Positions 21,920 to 31,240 of a DNA stretch of 64,000 nucleotides are shown piece after piece; within the stretch, counting starts at the first letter, position 1; each line of letters starts with the position of its first letter. This DNA comes from Tetramitus jugosus (lineage: Eukaryota; Heterolobosea; Eutetramitea; Acrasida; Vahlkampfiidae). The notes beneath the pieces were generated by a model. It was not told the origin of the DNA. It saw nothing but the letters and a program-made list of their open reading frames with translations, and did not search any database. The DNA lies in NCBI GenBank assembly GCA_937625935.1, contig OW569390.1, positions 310,001 through 374,000 of the forward strand, given 5' to 3'. The position numbers were made by a program, and so were the translations under genes.

Positions 21920-22221
21920 ATAAATCATAAACGTTTATGCTGGAACATTAACTCGGTATCCCTTTGGAGTTGACCGACAGTAGTGATTGAAAGCCTGTTA
22001 CTTTCGAACATGTGACATTCGTTACTTGCTTCCCACTTGAAACCTATCAAGCGTTCCCTTTGACATCGGTCAAAAGGTTGGTGATCCCAGTCTTCTATTT
22101 ATCAAATAGTCTCAAAGCTCAAGAACGAGAGAAATCAAAGACAGTTCTCCAGCAAATCTGATTCTGACTCTTCTTTCGGTAGTTCTTAATGCCTCAGCCT
22201 TTATTAAATATAATTGTTTAT
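21920..22221. other. Convergent intergenic region with RNA-like inverted repeats
   Basis: A 302-bp spacer between convergent genes. TTGACCGA (21970-21977) is perfectly complementary to TCGGTCAA (22066-22073), and CCTT (21961-21964) to AAGG (22074-22077). The same 3' arm also forms a local hairpin: CCTTTGAC (22057-22064), loop ATCG, GTCAAAAGG (22069-22077, one bulge). A further GTTAC/GTGAC stem lies inside near 22000. It could be a 3'-UTR structure of either neighbour or a small RNA. I see no tRNA cloverleaf, no clear C/D or H/ACA boxes, and no open frame. Confidence 0.35.
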
Positions 22222-23886
22222 TTACTTCTTTTTCTCGACAATTTGCTCCATTCCGTGCATAAACGGTCTGAGAGCTTCTGGAATTGTAACTCCTATCCTG
22301 CCATCTTCGGTCTCAAACTGATATGTCTCGACAAGAGCGACTATTGCTCTTGGAATAGCTATGCAGGTTGCGTTAAGTGTGTGGGCGTACACATTGATTT
22401 GTTGTTTGAGTTGTGGATCAACAGTTCTCAGTTTGATGCCAAGACGTCTGGCCTGATAATCTGTACAGTTAGAAGCACTCGATACTTCACCATATGCATC
22501 TCTTCCTGGCATGTACGCTTCAATATCAATCTTGTTATAAGCAGGAGCGCCGAGATCTGTGCTTGGCATGTTCAATACCTTGAAATGTAAGCCCAAGTCT
22601 GAGAATATTTCTTTTTGAATGGAGACTAGATGATTGAGCATCTCTTCGCTCTGTTCTTCTGTTGTGACAGCAAACATTTCAACCTTTGTAAATTGGTGAA
22701 CACGATAGAGTCCCTTATCTCTCTTTCCACCAGCTCCGGCCTCTGTTCTAAAGCAATGACTCACTGCAGACAGCTTTTGAGGCATTGGCTCCCAATTCTC
22801 AATAATTTTATCAGCCAAGTATCCAGCCAAAGAAATTTCAGATGTTCCCGCCAAAACCAAATCACTGTCCTGTATGTTGTAAATTTGACTGTTTTCACCT
22901 CTGGGTTGGAAACCACATGCTTCCACAACATCTCTTCTCACGAGTTCAGGTGTAGTGGTCAGAGTGAATCCATACTTGATCAATTTGCTCAACGCAAACT
23001 GAATCAGCGCAAATTCCAACAAAACACCCTCATTCTTCAAAAAGTAAAACTTTGAACCAGAAATCAAGCTTGCTCGATCAAAATCAGCAATGTCCAACCT
23101 CAATAAAATATCATAATTGTCATAAATCTTGTTCTTGCCAGCAATGACTTGTTCCTTGGATCCCACTTCGTCAATGAGCACTGCCTCATCTCCAATAGGA
23201 GTGTCCTTGTGAGTCAAATTAGGCAATTTGACTGCCAGAGCCATCAACGCACTGTGTTCAACATCCAATTCAATCTCCTTCTTTGCACATGTTTCCTTTA
23301 GCTCTTTACCTGTTTTTTGCCAAATGTCCTTTTCTTCCTTGCACATGACACCATTGGGATTCTTTTGTGCATTGGTCACTGTGCGCTTTGACTTGAACAG
23401 CTCCCATTCCTCATTGAGAGCTTCTCCCTGTTTTCCAAGCGCCAACTCCAACAGTCCCTCCGGTAGATCATTCGGAGAAATTTTTCCCGCCATATAATCC
23501 GCAATGATTCTACGATAGTTTCGAATTTGATTGGTTTCCAATAGAATGGCGGTGTATTTATGAAATTGATTCTTGATCTCAAAAGCATCGACACCAGCGA
23601 TACTTCGATTCACAATATTGTCCTGATGCATCTGAGTGTTATGAACAAGATGTTGAAAGTTAATGTGAGGTTTCACAGTAAATGTTTTTTCATTCGATTG
23701 TTGTTGTTGTTGTGATTGTGAATGACCATTGTTGTGATGATGAATCGAGTAGCAGCGACATGGAGTGTTGTTTTTGTTGTTGTTCTGTGAGAGCAAATGA
23801 GAGAGGACTCGATGTTGTTTGGCAATGGTTGGTTGTTGGGAAAGAAGGTTTCTTGAGAGTAGTGCTCTCGTTCTGTTTTGGATCAT
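22222..23886 (-). CDS. SARS2: Seryl-tRNA synthetase, probably mitochondrial
   Basis: 554 aa, class II synthetase that charges tRNA-Ser. The first ~95 residues are Arg-, Ser- and Gln-rich and poor in acid (MIQNRTRALLSRNLLSQQ), as expected of a mitochondrial presequence plus linker. The tRNA-binding N-terminal helices occupy about 95-220. The catalytic core shows motif 2 (HCFRTEAGAGGKRDKGLYRV, then HQFTKVEMF) and motif 3 (CIAIPRAIVALVETYQ), with SSASNCTDYQARRLGI between. The tail VTIPEALRPFMHG is standard. One hydrophobic-core segment, KKEIELDVEHSALMALAVKL, also fits organellar SerRS. The ATG at 23886 is four codons inside the open frame, whose extension begins with GTG. The gene sits head-to-tail with acpS upstream. 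Confidence 0.95.
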   Translation of the reverse strand: MIQNRTRALLSRNLLSQQPTIAKQHRVLSHLLSQNNNKNNTPCRCYSIHHHNNGHSQSQQQQQSNEKTFTVKPHINFQHLVHNTQMHQDNIVNRSIAGVDAFEIKNQFHKYTAILLETNQIRNYRRIIADYMAGKISPNDLPEGLLELALGKQGEALNEEWELFKSKRTVTNAQKNPNGVMCKEEKDIWQKTGKELKETCAKKEIELDVEHSALMALAVKLPNLTHKDTPIGDEAVLIDEVGSKEQVIAGKNKIYDNYDILLRLDIADFDRASLISGSKFYFLKNEGVLLEFALIQFALSKLIKYGFTLTTTPELVRRDVVEACGFQPRGENSQIYNIQDSDLVLAGTSEISLAGYLADKIIENWEPMPQKLSAVSHCFRTEAGAGGKRDKGLYRVHQFTKVEMFAVTTEEQSEEMLNHLVSIQKEIFSDLGLHFKVLNMPSTDLGAPAYNKIDIEAYMPGRDAYGEVSSASNCTDYQARRLGIKLRTVDPQLKQQINVYAHTLNATCIAIPRAIVALVETYQFETEDGRIGVTIPEALRPFMHGMEQIVEKKK

Positions 23887-24009
23887 TGTTGTTGTCACCC
23901 CTCCTTTTGGTTTTAGAAATGTAGTGTTTTGTTGGTTCCTCTTCTACGCCAAAAACAAAAGAGCGACTTTTTCACATGGACGGAAAAACAAAAAGTTTTG
24001 TGCGCGCAT

Positions 24010-24435
24010 TTACGACGTTTGGTCAGATGTCGATGAAACAGGATGGTTGTGGAGTTGAGTCTCCAACACGACCATGGCCACAGCATAGTCCTGGTCATGA
24101 CTCAATGAAACATGTGTGCTGTACTCGTAAATATTTCTCTTGTGAAGCTGTTCGAGAGCTTCTCCTGTTAAAATGAGTTTTGGTACATTGGTCACCTGAT
24201 CCTTTGAAATATACATTTGTTTGCTTCCTATACCGCTCTTGCCAAGTGCTTTCACAGTAGCTTCTTTGACGGCCCACCTAGAGGCAAAGTATTGTGCATG
24301 TTGTTCCGGGAGCTTGGGCCGATTGGTGAGCTCATGTTCATTGAAGAGTCGCTGCAGGAAGCGTTCTCCGTTTTTTGTAATGAGTTTTTGCATTCGAGGA
24401 ATGTTCACTAAATCTACTCCGATTCCAATGATCAT
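24010..24435 (-). CDS. acpS: Holo-[acyl-carrier-protein] synthase (AcpS type)
   Basis: 141 aa. It transfers 4'-phosphopantetheine from CoA to a serine of acyl carrier protein, needed for mitochondrial type II fatty acid and lipoate synthesis. Metal-binding D8 lies in MIIGIGVDLVNI and E58 in FASRWAVKEATVKALG; HVSLSHDQDYAVA near residue 108 is the third family motif. The length is close to bacterial AcpS (about 126 aa) with a short Ser/Thr tail. It is the stand-alone AcpS type rather than the two-domain Sfp/AASDHPPT type. There is no obvious N-terminal targeting peptide, so mitochondrial import, if any, would use an internal signal or an exon I do not see. The SerRS gene follows 123 bp downstream. 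Confidence 0.93.
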   Translation of the reverse strand: MIIGIGVDLVNIPRMQKLITKNGERFLQRLFNEHELTNRPKLPEQHAQYFASRWAVKEATVKALGKSGIGSKQMYISKDQVTNVPKLILTGEALEQLHKRNIYEYSTHVSLSHDQDYAVAMVVLETQLHNHPVSSTSDQTS

Positions 24436-24560
24436 GCTTTGCTGTGTTGTTCAAGTGTTGCTATCCCTGGTGATTTTCTTTTGCATGGTTTTAAAAAAGC
24501 TTTTTCTTTCTGGGAAGAACGCCAAGTTCGTTTCAGATTTACAGAAAACGACCTGGTTGC

Positions 24561-26480
24561 TCATGTTTCTTCCTCGTCGCTAAATTGAGATTCAGAAGTT
24601 GTTTGAATACTTGACTGTGATTCGTAGCTCTTGAGGCGATTATTGTGGGGAGAGTTGTTTGCTCCTTGTTGATAGTAACAATTATCTCCATAATTGTATG
24701 CAACACTGATTTGATGTTTGGTGGGAGAGTATCGGAGCATGGATGGATAGCATGGAGTATGACTACTGTACGAACGTCTCGATTTGTTTGCCGTGTTAAT
24801 AGAAGACGGTACACTCAACCGTTGGTTGTGAAGCACTCGATTCGATACGACATCGGAGTGTGATCCCTTGTGTGAGAGATCGGTTGTCGATGATTCGTTC
24901 GAAGAGGAGCCAGTGATGAAAACTGGGTCACTAAACGTTTTCTTGACGTGCTCTTTTGTTTGTTGATTGAGGCGAGTGACCATGGTGCTCTGTTGTTTGG
25001 TTGCAGTGTTGAGCAGATACACCAACAAACTCAAGGGTATAATCTCACCAAGGATATAGTAACTAACGATTGTGAACCATCGTGTCTCAAGAGTCACTAC
25101 AAACATTTGAACTGTTAGAACTGCTGCTCTGCTCAACAGACAGAGTGTGGAAATAGTGGTTACGATGACGGTGGTACGCACGGTTCTGCGAACCAACTCT
25201 GACTGTGCCATACGGTTGTATCTCACAATCAATGCACTGCCATAGATGGCAATGCTGAGTGCAGTCAACATGAACAAGGCAGACAAATAAACAACACTAA
25301 CGATTTCATATGTCGAGTAGTGGCGAAGTGATGGTTGATCATCATCAGACTCTCTTTTCTTTTGTTGCTCCTTTTGATCCACTGTCACAAACTATTGAAC
25401 AATTATTAAACGATATGCGAGTTAGTACCACAACATGTTCCCTCACTGCTATTCGCAACAATACTTCAAAACAAAATATTTCTTTCATAGCACACAACAT
25501 ACCTGATAAATCAACAAGCAATCACAAACGCACAATAGCAAGTACATGAGCAGATTGATGATTTTGAACAATAACTTCAATTCTTCGTCATTCTTTCTCC
25601 TGTGAACAGTTTCTGCCCAGAAAAACACCAGCAGTAGCTCTATACTCATAAACACTGCGACTGGAAAAGTACTCACAACAATCTCCATGCTCCTAAACTC
25701 TTGAAAATGCTGAACAAACGTTTGAAGCACAAACTGCACAAATCGGACGACACTGGCAAGCAAAATGAGCACCATAATCAACTTCATATCAGTGAAGGAA
25801 CTCGAAGCTTCATAGCTCACATTTGCTGCTACGATTGGTTTCATCAAAACATGGTTATGAGAGCCATTATAATACGTTGTTCCATTGTTGTTGTTGTTAT
25901 CCTTGTTAGAGCTACCATTGATCGATGCATGATCAATGTTTGGATAATTCTTCTTCTTCTTCTTACTTACAATATAGTGATTATAGTTGTTATTGTTATT
26001 GGATAGATTTGTTATGATTGGTCTGCTTTCATTCATGTCATCATTCTCATCATTCTCTTCGAAAACACTTCCGGTATCATTGCTCGTCTCCGTTTGTATC
26101 AAGCTCGTGCTCGAAGCTGTAGATGCCAGCGTCGTCCCTGTTCCATAAACGACTGGAGTTGCTGCGACAGCTGTAGTCGGCAAATTATGAAAATCGCTCG
26201 CTGCGGAATTGGCTCCATAAAAATAGGAAGAATCGTGGGAGTGGTTGTTGTTGTTGGGTGCACTTTGTCTAATCTCGTTCTGAGTAGTTTCACCATCATC
26301 TAGAGAAGATGATGCAGAGTAATACAAGGACAGTGGCGAGCTCAGGCCCATCGAAGAAAAACGCTTAAAAATAGTCCTTCCATACAAGTAGGCACGAACG
26401 AGCACAATTGTCGAGCATAAGCTCAACAACCCATATGTGATCATACAGGCCAGATACGCGAAAAACTTTTCTTGTATCAT
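24561..26480 (-). CDS. Seven-helix membrane protein, THH1/TOM1 or GPR137-like, 2 exons
   Basis: Exons 26480-25503 and 25391-24561 with a 111-nt GT-AG intron (donor GTATGT); 602 aa. One helix at about 7-32 (ACMITYGLLSLCSTIVLVRAY) is followed by a long polar loop rich in Ser and Asn (about 40-230) holding a KKKKK run. Then come six helices: MKLIMVLILLASVVRFVQF, VSTFPVAVFMSIELLLVFF, INLLMYLLLCVCDCLLIY, and in exon 2 VVYLSALFMLTALSIAIYG, TISTLCLLSRAAVLTVQMF and YILGEIIPLSLLVYLL, with a Ser-rich tail. The spacing and the LCLLSRAA and GEIIPLSLLVYLL blocks are like the THH1/TOM1/TOM3 family and animal GPR137, which is a lysosomal mTORC1 regulator. This is a topology and short-motif call. The ATG at 26480 is the first in frame. 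Confidence 0.5.
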
Positions 26481-26506
26481 ATGGAAAAAACGTTCGAATA
26501 AGATGT

Positions 26507-26731
26507 TCACTTGTGTTGTGTGATCTGCACAGTGTGACTTTGAATTTCTCGCCCAGAAAACTTGCTGTCTGTTTTTGAGTCGTCGCGATTTTTCGAAGCC
26601 AAGTCCAGAAATAGCTGCTGGAATTCCTGCTCTGTGAACTTGACATCACAACATTGAAACGCTTTGATGACGACCGTAAAGGTACAAGATTCCGAGCCCA
26701 GTGTAAAGTCAGTTTTGGATGCTGAAGTCAT
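26507..26731 (-). CDS. Small uncharacterised protein (74 aa)
   Basis: An ATG-started frame of 74 codons in the gap between the receptor kinase and the seven-helix gene. Sequence features: a beta-like start (SCTFTVVIKAFQCCD), then an acidic helix (FTEQEFQQLFLDLA) and a polar Ser/Lys tail. I do not recognise the family. It could instead be an upstream exon of the seven-helix gene, but I found no donor/acceptor pair that joins them in frame. It ends 26 bp before that gene's ATG. Confidence 0.35.
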   Translation of the reverse strand: MTSASKTDFTLGSESCTFTVVIKAFQCCDVKFTEQEFQQLFLDLASKNRDDSKTDSKFSGREIQSHTVQITQHK

Positions 26732-26755
26732 CGAATTTTATTACACCAGCAAATC

Positions 26756-29700
26756 TTAGTTTCTTCTGGAAATTTCATTCAATTGCACGGTAATATCTTC
26801 AAATGATGGTCTGTTCGTTTGATCTGAATCCCAGCACCGTGTGACAACAGAGTAAAACTGCTGAACGACTCGAGGGATGTCAGTTGCTGTAATATTCGAT
26901 GTTGAGTTGCTCTTAGCAAAGTGGTCAATCAGTGTTTGTGGGTCATTCGTTAAACTCTCGTTGTTGGTGCATGTATCAAATGGGACTGAAGGTCTCAATC
27001 CTCTCACAATGTCCATTCCAAGAGTAAATATTGATTCGTTTGCGTGTTGTGAGTATGGATTAGCCAATATAAACATTTCATGCATGATGATGCCAAAGCT
27101 GTAAACATCACACTTTTCATCATATTCCTGATGCGTCAACAGTTCTGGGGCACAATATTCTAAATAAATCAATTGTGTGAGTCATTGTTATGGTTGGCAA
27201 CAATCTTGAAACATTTCAACTTACCAATTGTTCCATACGATCGTCCCAATGTGAAAGAAGAGTTGGTGATCTTGCTCAAACCAAAATCACAAATGCTAAT
27301 ATGATAATTGTCACCTAACAAGATATTTTGCGGTTTCAAATCTCTGTGAACAATTCGAGGACTTCTGTCATGGAGATATGCCATTGTATCTGCAATCTGA
27401 ATTAAGATGCTCATCTTTTGATCAAAGTCTCTCAGTGATTTCTTTCCATTGTATAGCAATTTGTCCAAACTTCCATTCTTTGCGTATTCAGTAATCAAAA
27501 ATTTGTCTCCACTGTCATTTGAAGAGTACCCGTACAAGTAGAGAATATTAGGATGGCGCAGACTTTGAAGAATTGAAACTTCCTTGATGAAAGAGTCATC
27601 ATCTGCGACTTTCATCTTTTTCACAGCCACCAAGTTGCTCCTCCATTCTCCTTTGAATACAACTCCAAAAGCTCCTTCAGAAATACGACTGAGCAACTTG
27701 ATTTCCTTCATATCAATATAAAAATCTCCTCCGTCAATGTTGTTATCAACTTCAAGTTCGTTCATTTCCTCTAATAGACATGCTTTGAGTTCTGATTTCA
27801 TTCTACTTTCTCTCCTTTTTCTTACAATAAGTAATCCTGTGACTATGATTGTTGGAGTGAGAGTAATACACAGTATCAATCCTATAATACCGAACACAAA
27901 GATCAAGTTTATGGAGCATGTATCACCTCGATATCCAAAATTACAAACACATGTGTTTGGTTTAGTACATTCTCCATGTGATGAACAAACCTTGTTATTG
28001 ATGCTTGCTACTCCGTTGCAAACCGGATAAGAGCAACTACGTCCACTGTAACCTTCAATACATTCGCACTGATCAACGTCCGCACATCTGCCATTACCTG
28101 AACAAACAGTACTTTCATTGTATGTCGCGTTAAAACAATTGAAACGTTCGCAGTCTTGACCATAGTACCCTGTCTCGCAGGTTACTTCAAGAAAACCGAT
28201 TGAATTCGCACCAATAAACAAACTTGTTATACTGTGCATGTAGTCGATGTTGTTCATATTGACCCATGTCGAATAGTTCTGTATATGATTCCAATACGCT
28301 AACTTTGTATCATCTGTCAGAGCAAGTATCGAATCATCATTGCTTTCGAATTGAGACACCTTCTTTCCATTCAAAAAACCATTCATCGTCAAAAGAACTG
28401 GTCCATTCAAAGGTCTTGGAGCGCCAAAATCAGTTAAACCCCATGAGTATAACTGACCATCATTTGCTAATACAGTTGTGTGTTTTTTGCCTGCTGTAAT
28501 ATGAACTATCGTCTTGTCTTTCAACAAATCACTGTTGTTTTCGACAACAACTGGAACTGTGGTAGTTGTTAGTTCGTTGCCTTCAAGTAAACCACATCGA
28601 TTAGCACCCCAAGTGTATAGTTGTCCATCACTCGTCAATGCAACTGTGTGTCCATTTCCGACGGCAACTTGAACAATGTTCTTTCCTTTCAAAGCTCCAC
28701 TCATATCAATAGCAACTGCCATTGTTCTATATTGATATGTCCCATCACCTAATTGGCCATAAAAGTTGGTGCCCCAAGAGTACAATGTGTTATCGTTTGC
28801 AATGGCAACAACGTGGGACGACGACCTTGCTGCCACCCTCGTAATGGTCTTACCCTTCAAAACACCATTCATAACAACAGGGACAGGCGATTTTTGATCC
28901 TGAGTACTGCCAATACCTAGTTGGCCAAAAGTGTTGTAGCCCCATGAATACAACATTCCGTCATTAGTTTGTGCAATGGTAAACCTGTCACCCAAAGTGC
29001 ATTGCGAAATGAATCCCTTGAATGCTCCACTATCAACCATCACGGGAAATAACTTGTCAATCGTGGTTCCATCACCAACATCCCCATTCCCATTTGCACC
29101 CCAAGCAGCAACAGTACCATCCTTTGTAGTAGCAACAAAAGTTTTCAATTCTGATCTTGCTGAGATGTGAGTGATCACCTTGCCGTCCAACCCACCATTG
29201 ATACCAACACCAACAGGAGTTACGTTGTTTTCGGTTGACCCAATTCCCAACTGACCGAAAGCGTTATTACCCCACGCATAGCTCTTCCCTTTGTTTGTCA
29301 ATATCATTGAGTGAGCTTTACCTGCTGCTATTTGAGTAATATATGAATCATTGGAGAGTGTGTGACTGATATTGATTGCACTTGGACGATACTGATTCTG
29401 CAATGTACCACTACCTAATTGACCTTCATCATTCCTACCCCAACCATATAGCATTCCATCACTTGTCAAAGCTAACGTGTGAAAATCTCCACATGCGATT
29501 TGAGTCACCTTTTTGCCAGACAAGCCTCCATTCACAGCAACAGGTGCATTACGATAATCACGAGTCCCGTCACCAACTTGACCATGATTATTCCTACCCC
29601 ATGCATACACCTTGAAATCATTCGCAAGTACCACCAAGTGGCTCTCCCCGATGGAGATATGTGTAATAATCTTGTCGTGCCCCACACCACTCATGTCAAC

Positions 29701-30600
29701 AGGCACTGGAAGTGTTGGTTGGAAATCACTCATGAGGTTCCATTGATACAATGTACCAGAACTTGTTAGGGCCACTGAAAGAGCAGAACCAACGCCAATA
29801 CGGGTGACTAATGAACCGCTGAATACATTCATATCTAACGCGATCGGTATTGTATTATACTCCTCATTGCCTCTAAACCCCCATTGAAACAATTGTCCAT
29901 CATCAGTTAAAATGAGAGAATGAGAGCGACCTGCTGCTATTTGAATCACACTGCTGTTGGCGTTTAACATTCTTAAGTCAACTGTTACAGGAGACAATCG
30001 ATCGGTTGTTGTTCCATCTCCCAATTGACCATTCAGATTTTCTCCCCAAGAGTATAATTTACTATTGTTTCTCAACAAGAGAACATGATTTTCACCACAA
30101 GCCAATTGTGAAAGAGAAGAGCCATAATATCCTTGGACAGATGGGGCGAATCTATTGATGAGTGTACCATCGCCTAGATGACCATGCCCATTGAGTCCCC
30201 AAGAGTAGAGAGTGCCTTCTGAATCGATGGCCATCGAGGAATCCCTTCTGGCAAATATTCGAGTCAAATTCGTCCTATCAAAGAATGAACTTCGCAAGAG
30301 ATTGTTCATGGGCATGACACTTGTTGCCTCTGAAGAATCCGCTCGCATTGATTGAGACATATAAATCATAGAGGATGCGATTCCTCGTCCTTGAGCACTA
30401 ATTGTTGCATATGCGAAAAGTACCAAAATGAGTAGACCAATGACTAACCGGACTGGAGGACGCATCATTTGGTGGTTTTGTGGAATAAAAAAGTTTCGAT
30501 TATGGAAGGTTTCGGGAACAAGAAAAAGGGGACAAGGTAAATTAGCGGTGCAATTACAAGGATCTTCTGAACTGGCAAACTCATCTTGGGTCTTTGTCAT
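26756..30600 (-). CDS. Receptor-type protein kinase: RCC1 repeats, EGF-like domains, membrane helix, TKL-like kinase; 2 exons
   Basis: Exons 30600-27225 and 27159-26756 with a 65-nt GT-AG intron inside the kinase (YGTI-EYCAPELL); 1259 aa. A hydrophobic segment at about 50-68 (LVIGLLILVLFAYATIS) serves as signal or anchor. About 12 RCC1-type repeats follow (W-G-x-N-x-x-G-Q-L-G-D-G-T, residues ~130-780), enough for one or two beta-propellers. Then come EGF-like modules (CSGNGRCADVDQCECIEGY and CSSHGECTKPNTCVCNFGY), a membrane helix (about 890-912) and a basic stop-transfer KRRESR. The kinase has a G-loop (SEGAFGVVFKG), VAVKKMK, HRDLKPQNILL, DFGLSK and APE, so it should be active; its style (LRHPNILYLYGY, GIIMHEM) is tyrosine-kinase-like (TKL), Ser/Thr specific by HRDLKPQN. 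An extracellular sensor that signals through the kinase is inferred. The RCC1 repeats being extracytoplasmic is unusual. Confidence 0.88.
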
Positions 30601-30716
30601 GGAGTTTTAAATTGGATGAAATCATGTTCGACTAAAAACAAGTTGAAGAATGTTCTTGACCAAAAGAATTTATGATTCTTGTTATTGAATTGCAGCCAAT
30701 GCATTTTCTCATCTGA

Positions 30717-31016
30717 CCCTCGATAGGAGTCGTTGTGGGCAGATCAAACATTTCTCATTGGATTGGCGTACACTTGAATCCTGCAAACTGGAAGCACCCT
30801 TACACATTCGATCCAGATCGATTCAATGATAGATACGATCCACTATCGTACCTTCCGTGCCTTGGTCTCCAATTTTCTCTTGTTGAAACACTGGCCATTG
30901 CTGTCAGACTGCTGCAAAATTATCGATTGGAACTCGAACAAGTAAAAGATGCCAAGACACAATATATCCCAAAGAACAACCAATGGTCACTGTCAAGATT
31001 GTCAAGGAGAATCTAG
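30717..31016 (+). pseudogene. Cytochrome P450 C-terminal remnant
   Basis: About 100 codons in one frame after a TGA at 30714-30716, without an ATG. It reads like the C-terminal quarter of a P450: HLNPANWKHPYTFDPDRFND corresponds to the conserved H-x-x-P-x-x-W-x-x-P-x-x-F-x-P-x-R-F segment, SYLPC...QFSLVETLAIAVRLLQ to the start of the haem loop and the L-helix, YRLEL to the strand after it, and the frame ends SRLSRRI. The haem-ligand loop F-x-x-G-x-R-x-C-x-G is missing: SYLPC runs straight into LGLQFSLVE, a loss of about ten residues. N-terminal three quarters are absent. So this is a truncated, non-functional copy, or the last exon of a very unusual gene. Confidence 0.7.
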
Positions 31017-31240
31017 TCTTGAAGAAGAGACAAGAAAGAACCAACATGAAAATCTAACAACAATCTAATACAAATCTTCGATCCACCACCCTGGAAACCA
31101 GAACAAGAATGGTTTCCAGTCCACTACATGACAACTTGTTGTATTTTGGCAAGAACAGAAGTAGAAAAATATTCTCCGCCTGATTATTGTTGCAACAATC
31201 CACAAACAAAAAAACATCATCGGAACAATATAAGAACATT

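Noticed and set aside
21990-22020. TTCGAA-containing loop as a tRNA T-arm
   Set aside because: The stem has a 10-nt loop and there is no acceptor stem, D-arm or anticodon arm around it on either strand.
26365-26731. Small 74-codon gene as first exon of the seven-helix protein
   Set aside because: No donor/acceptor pair preserves the frame, and the ATG at 26480 already gives a proper start before the first helix.
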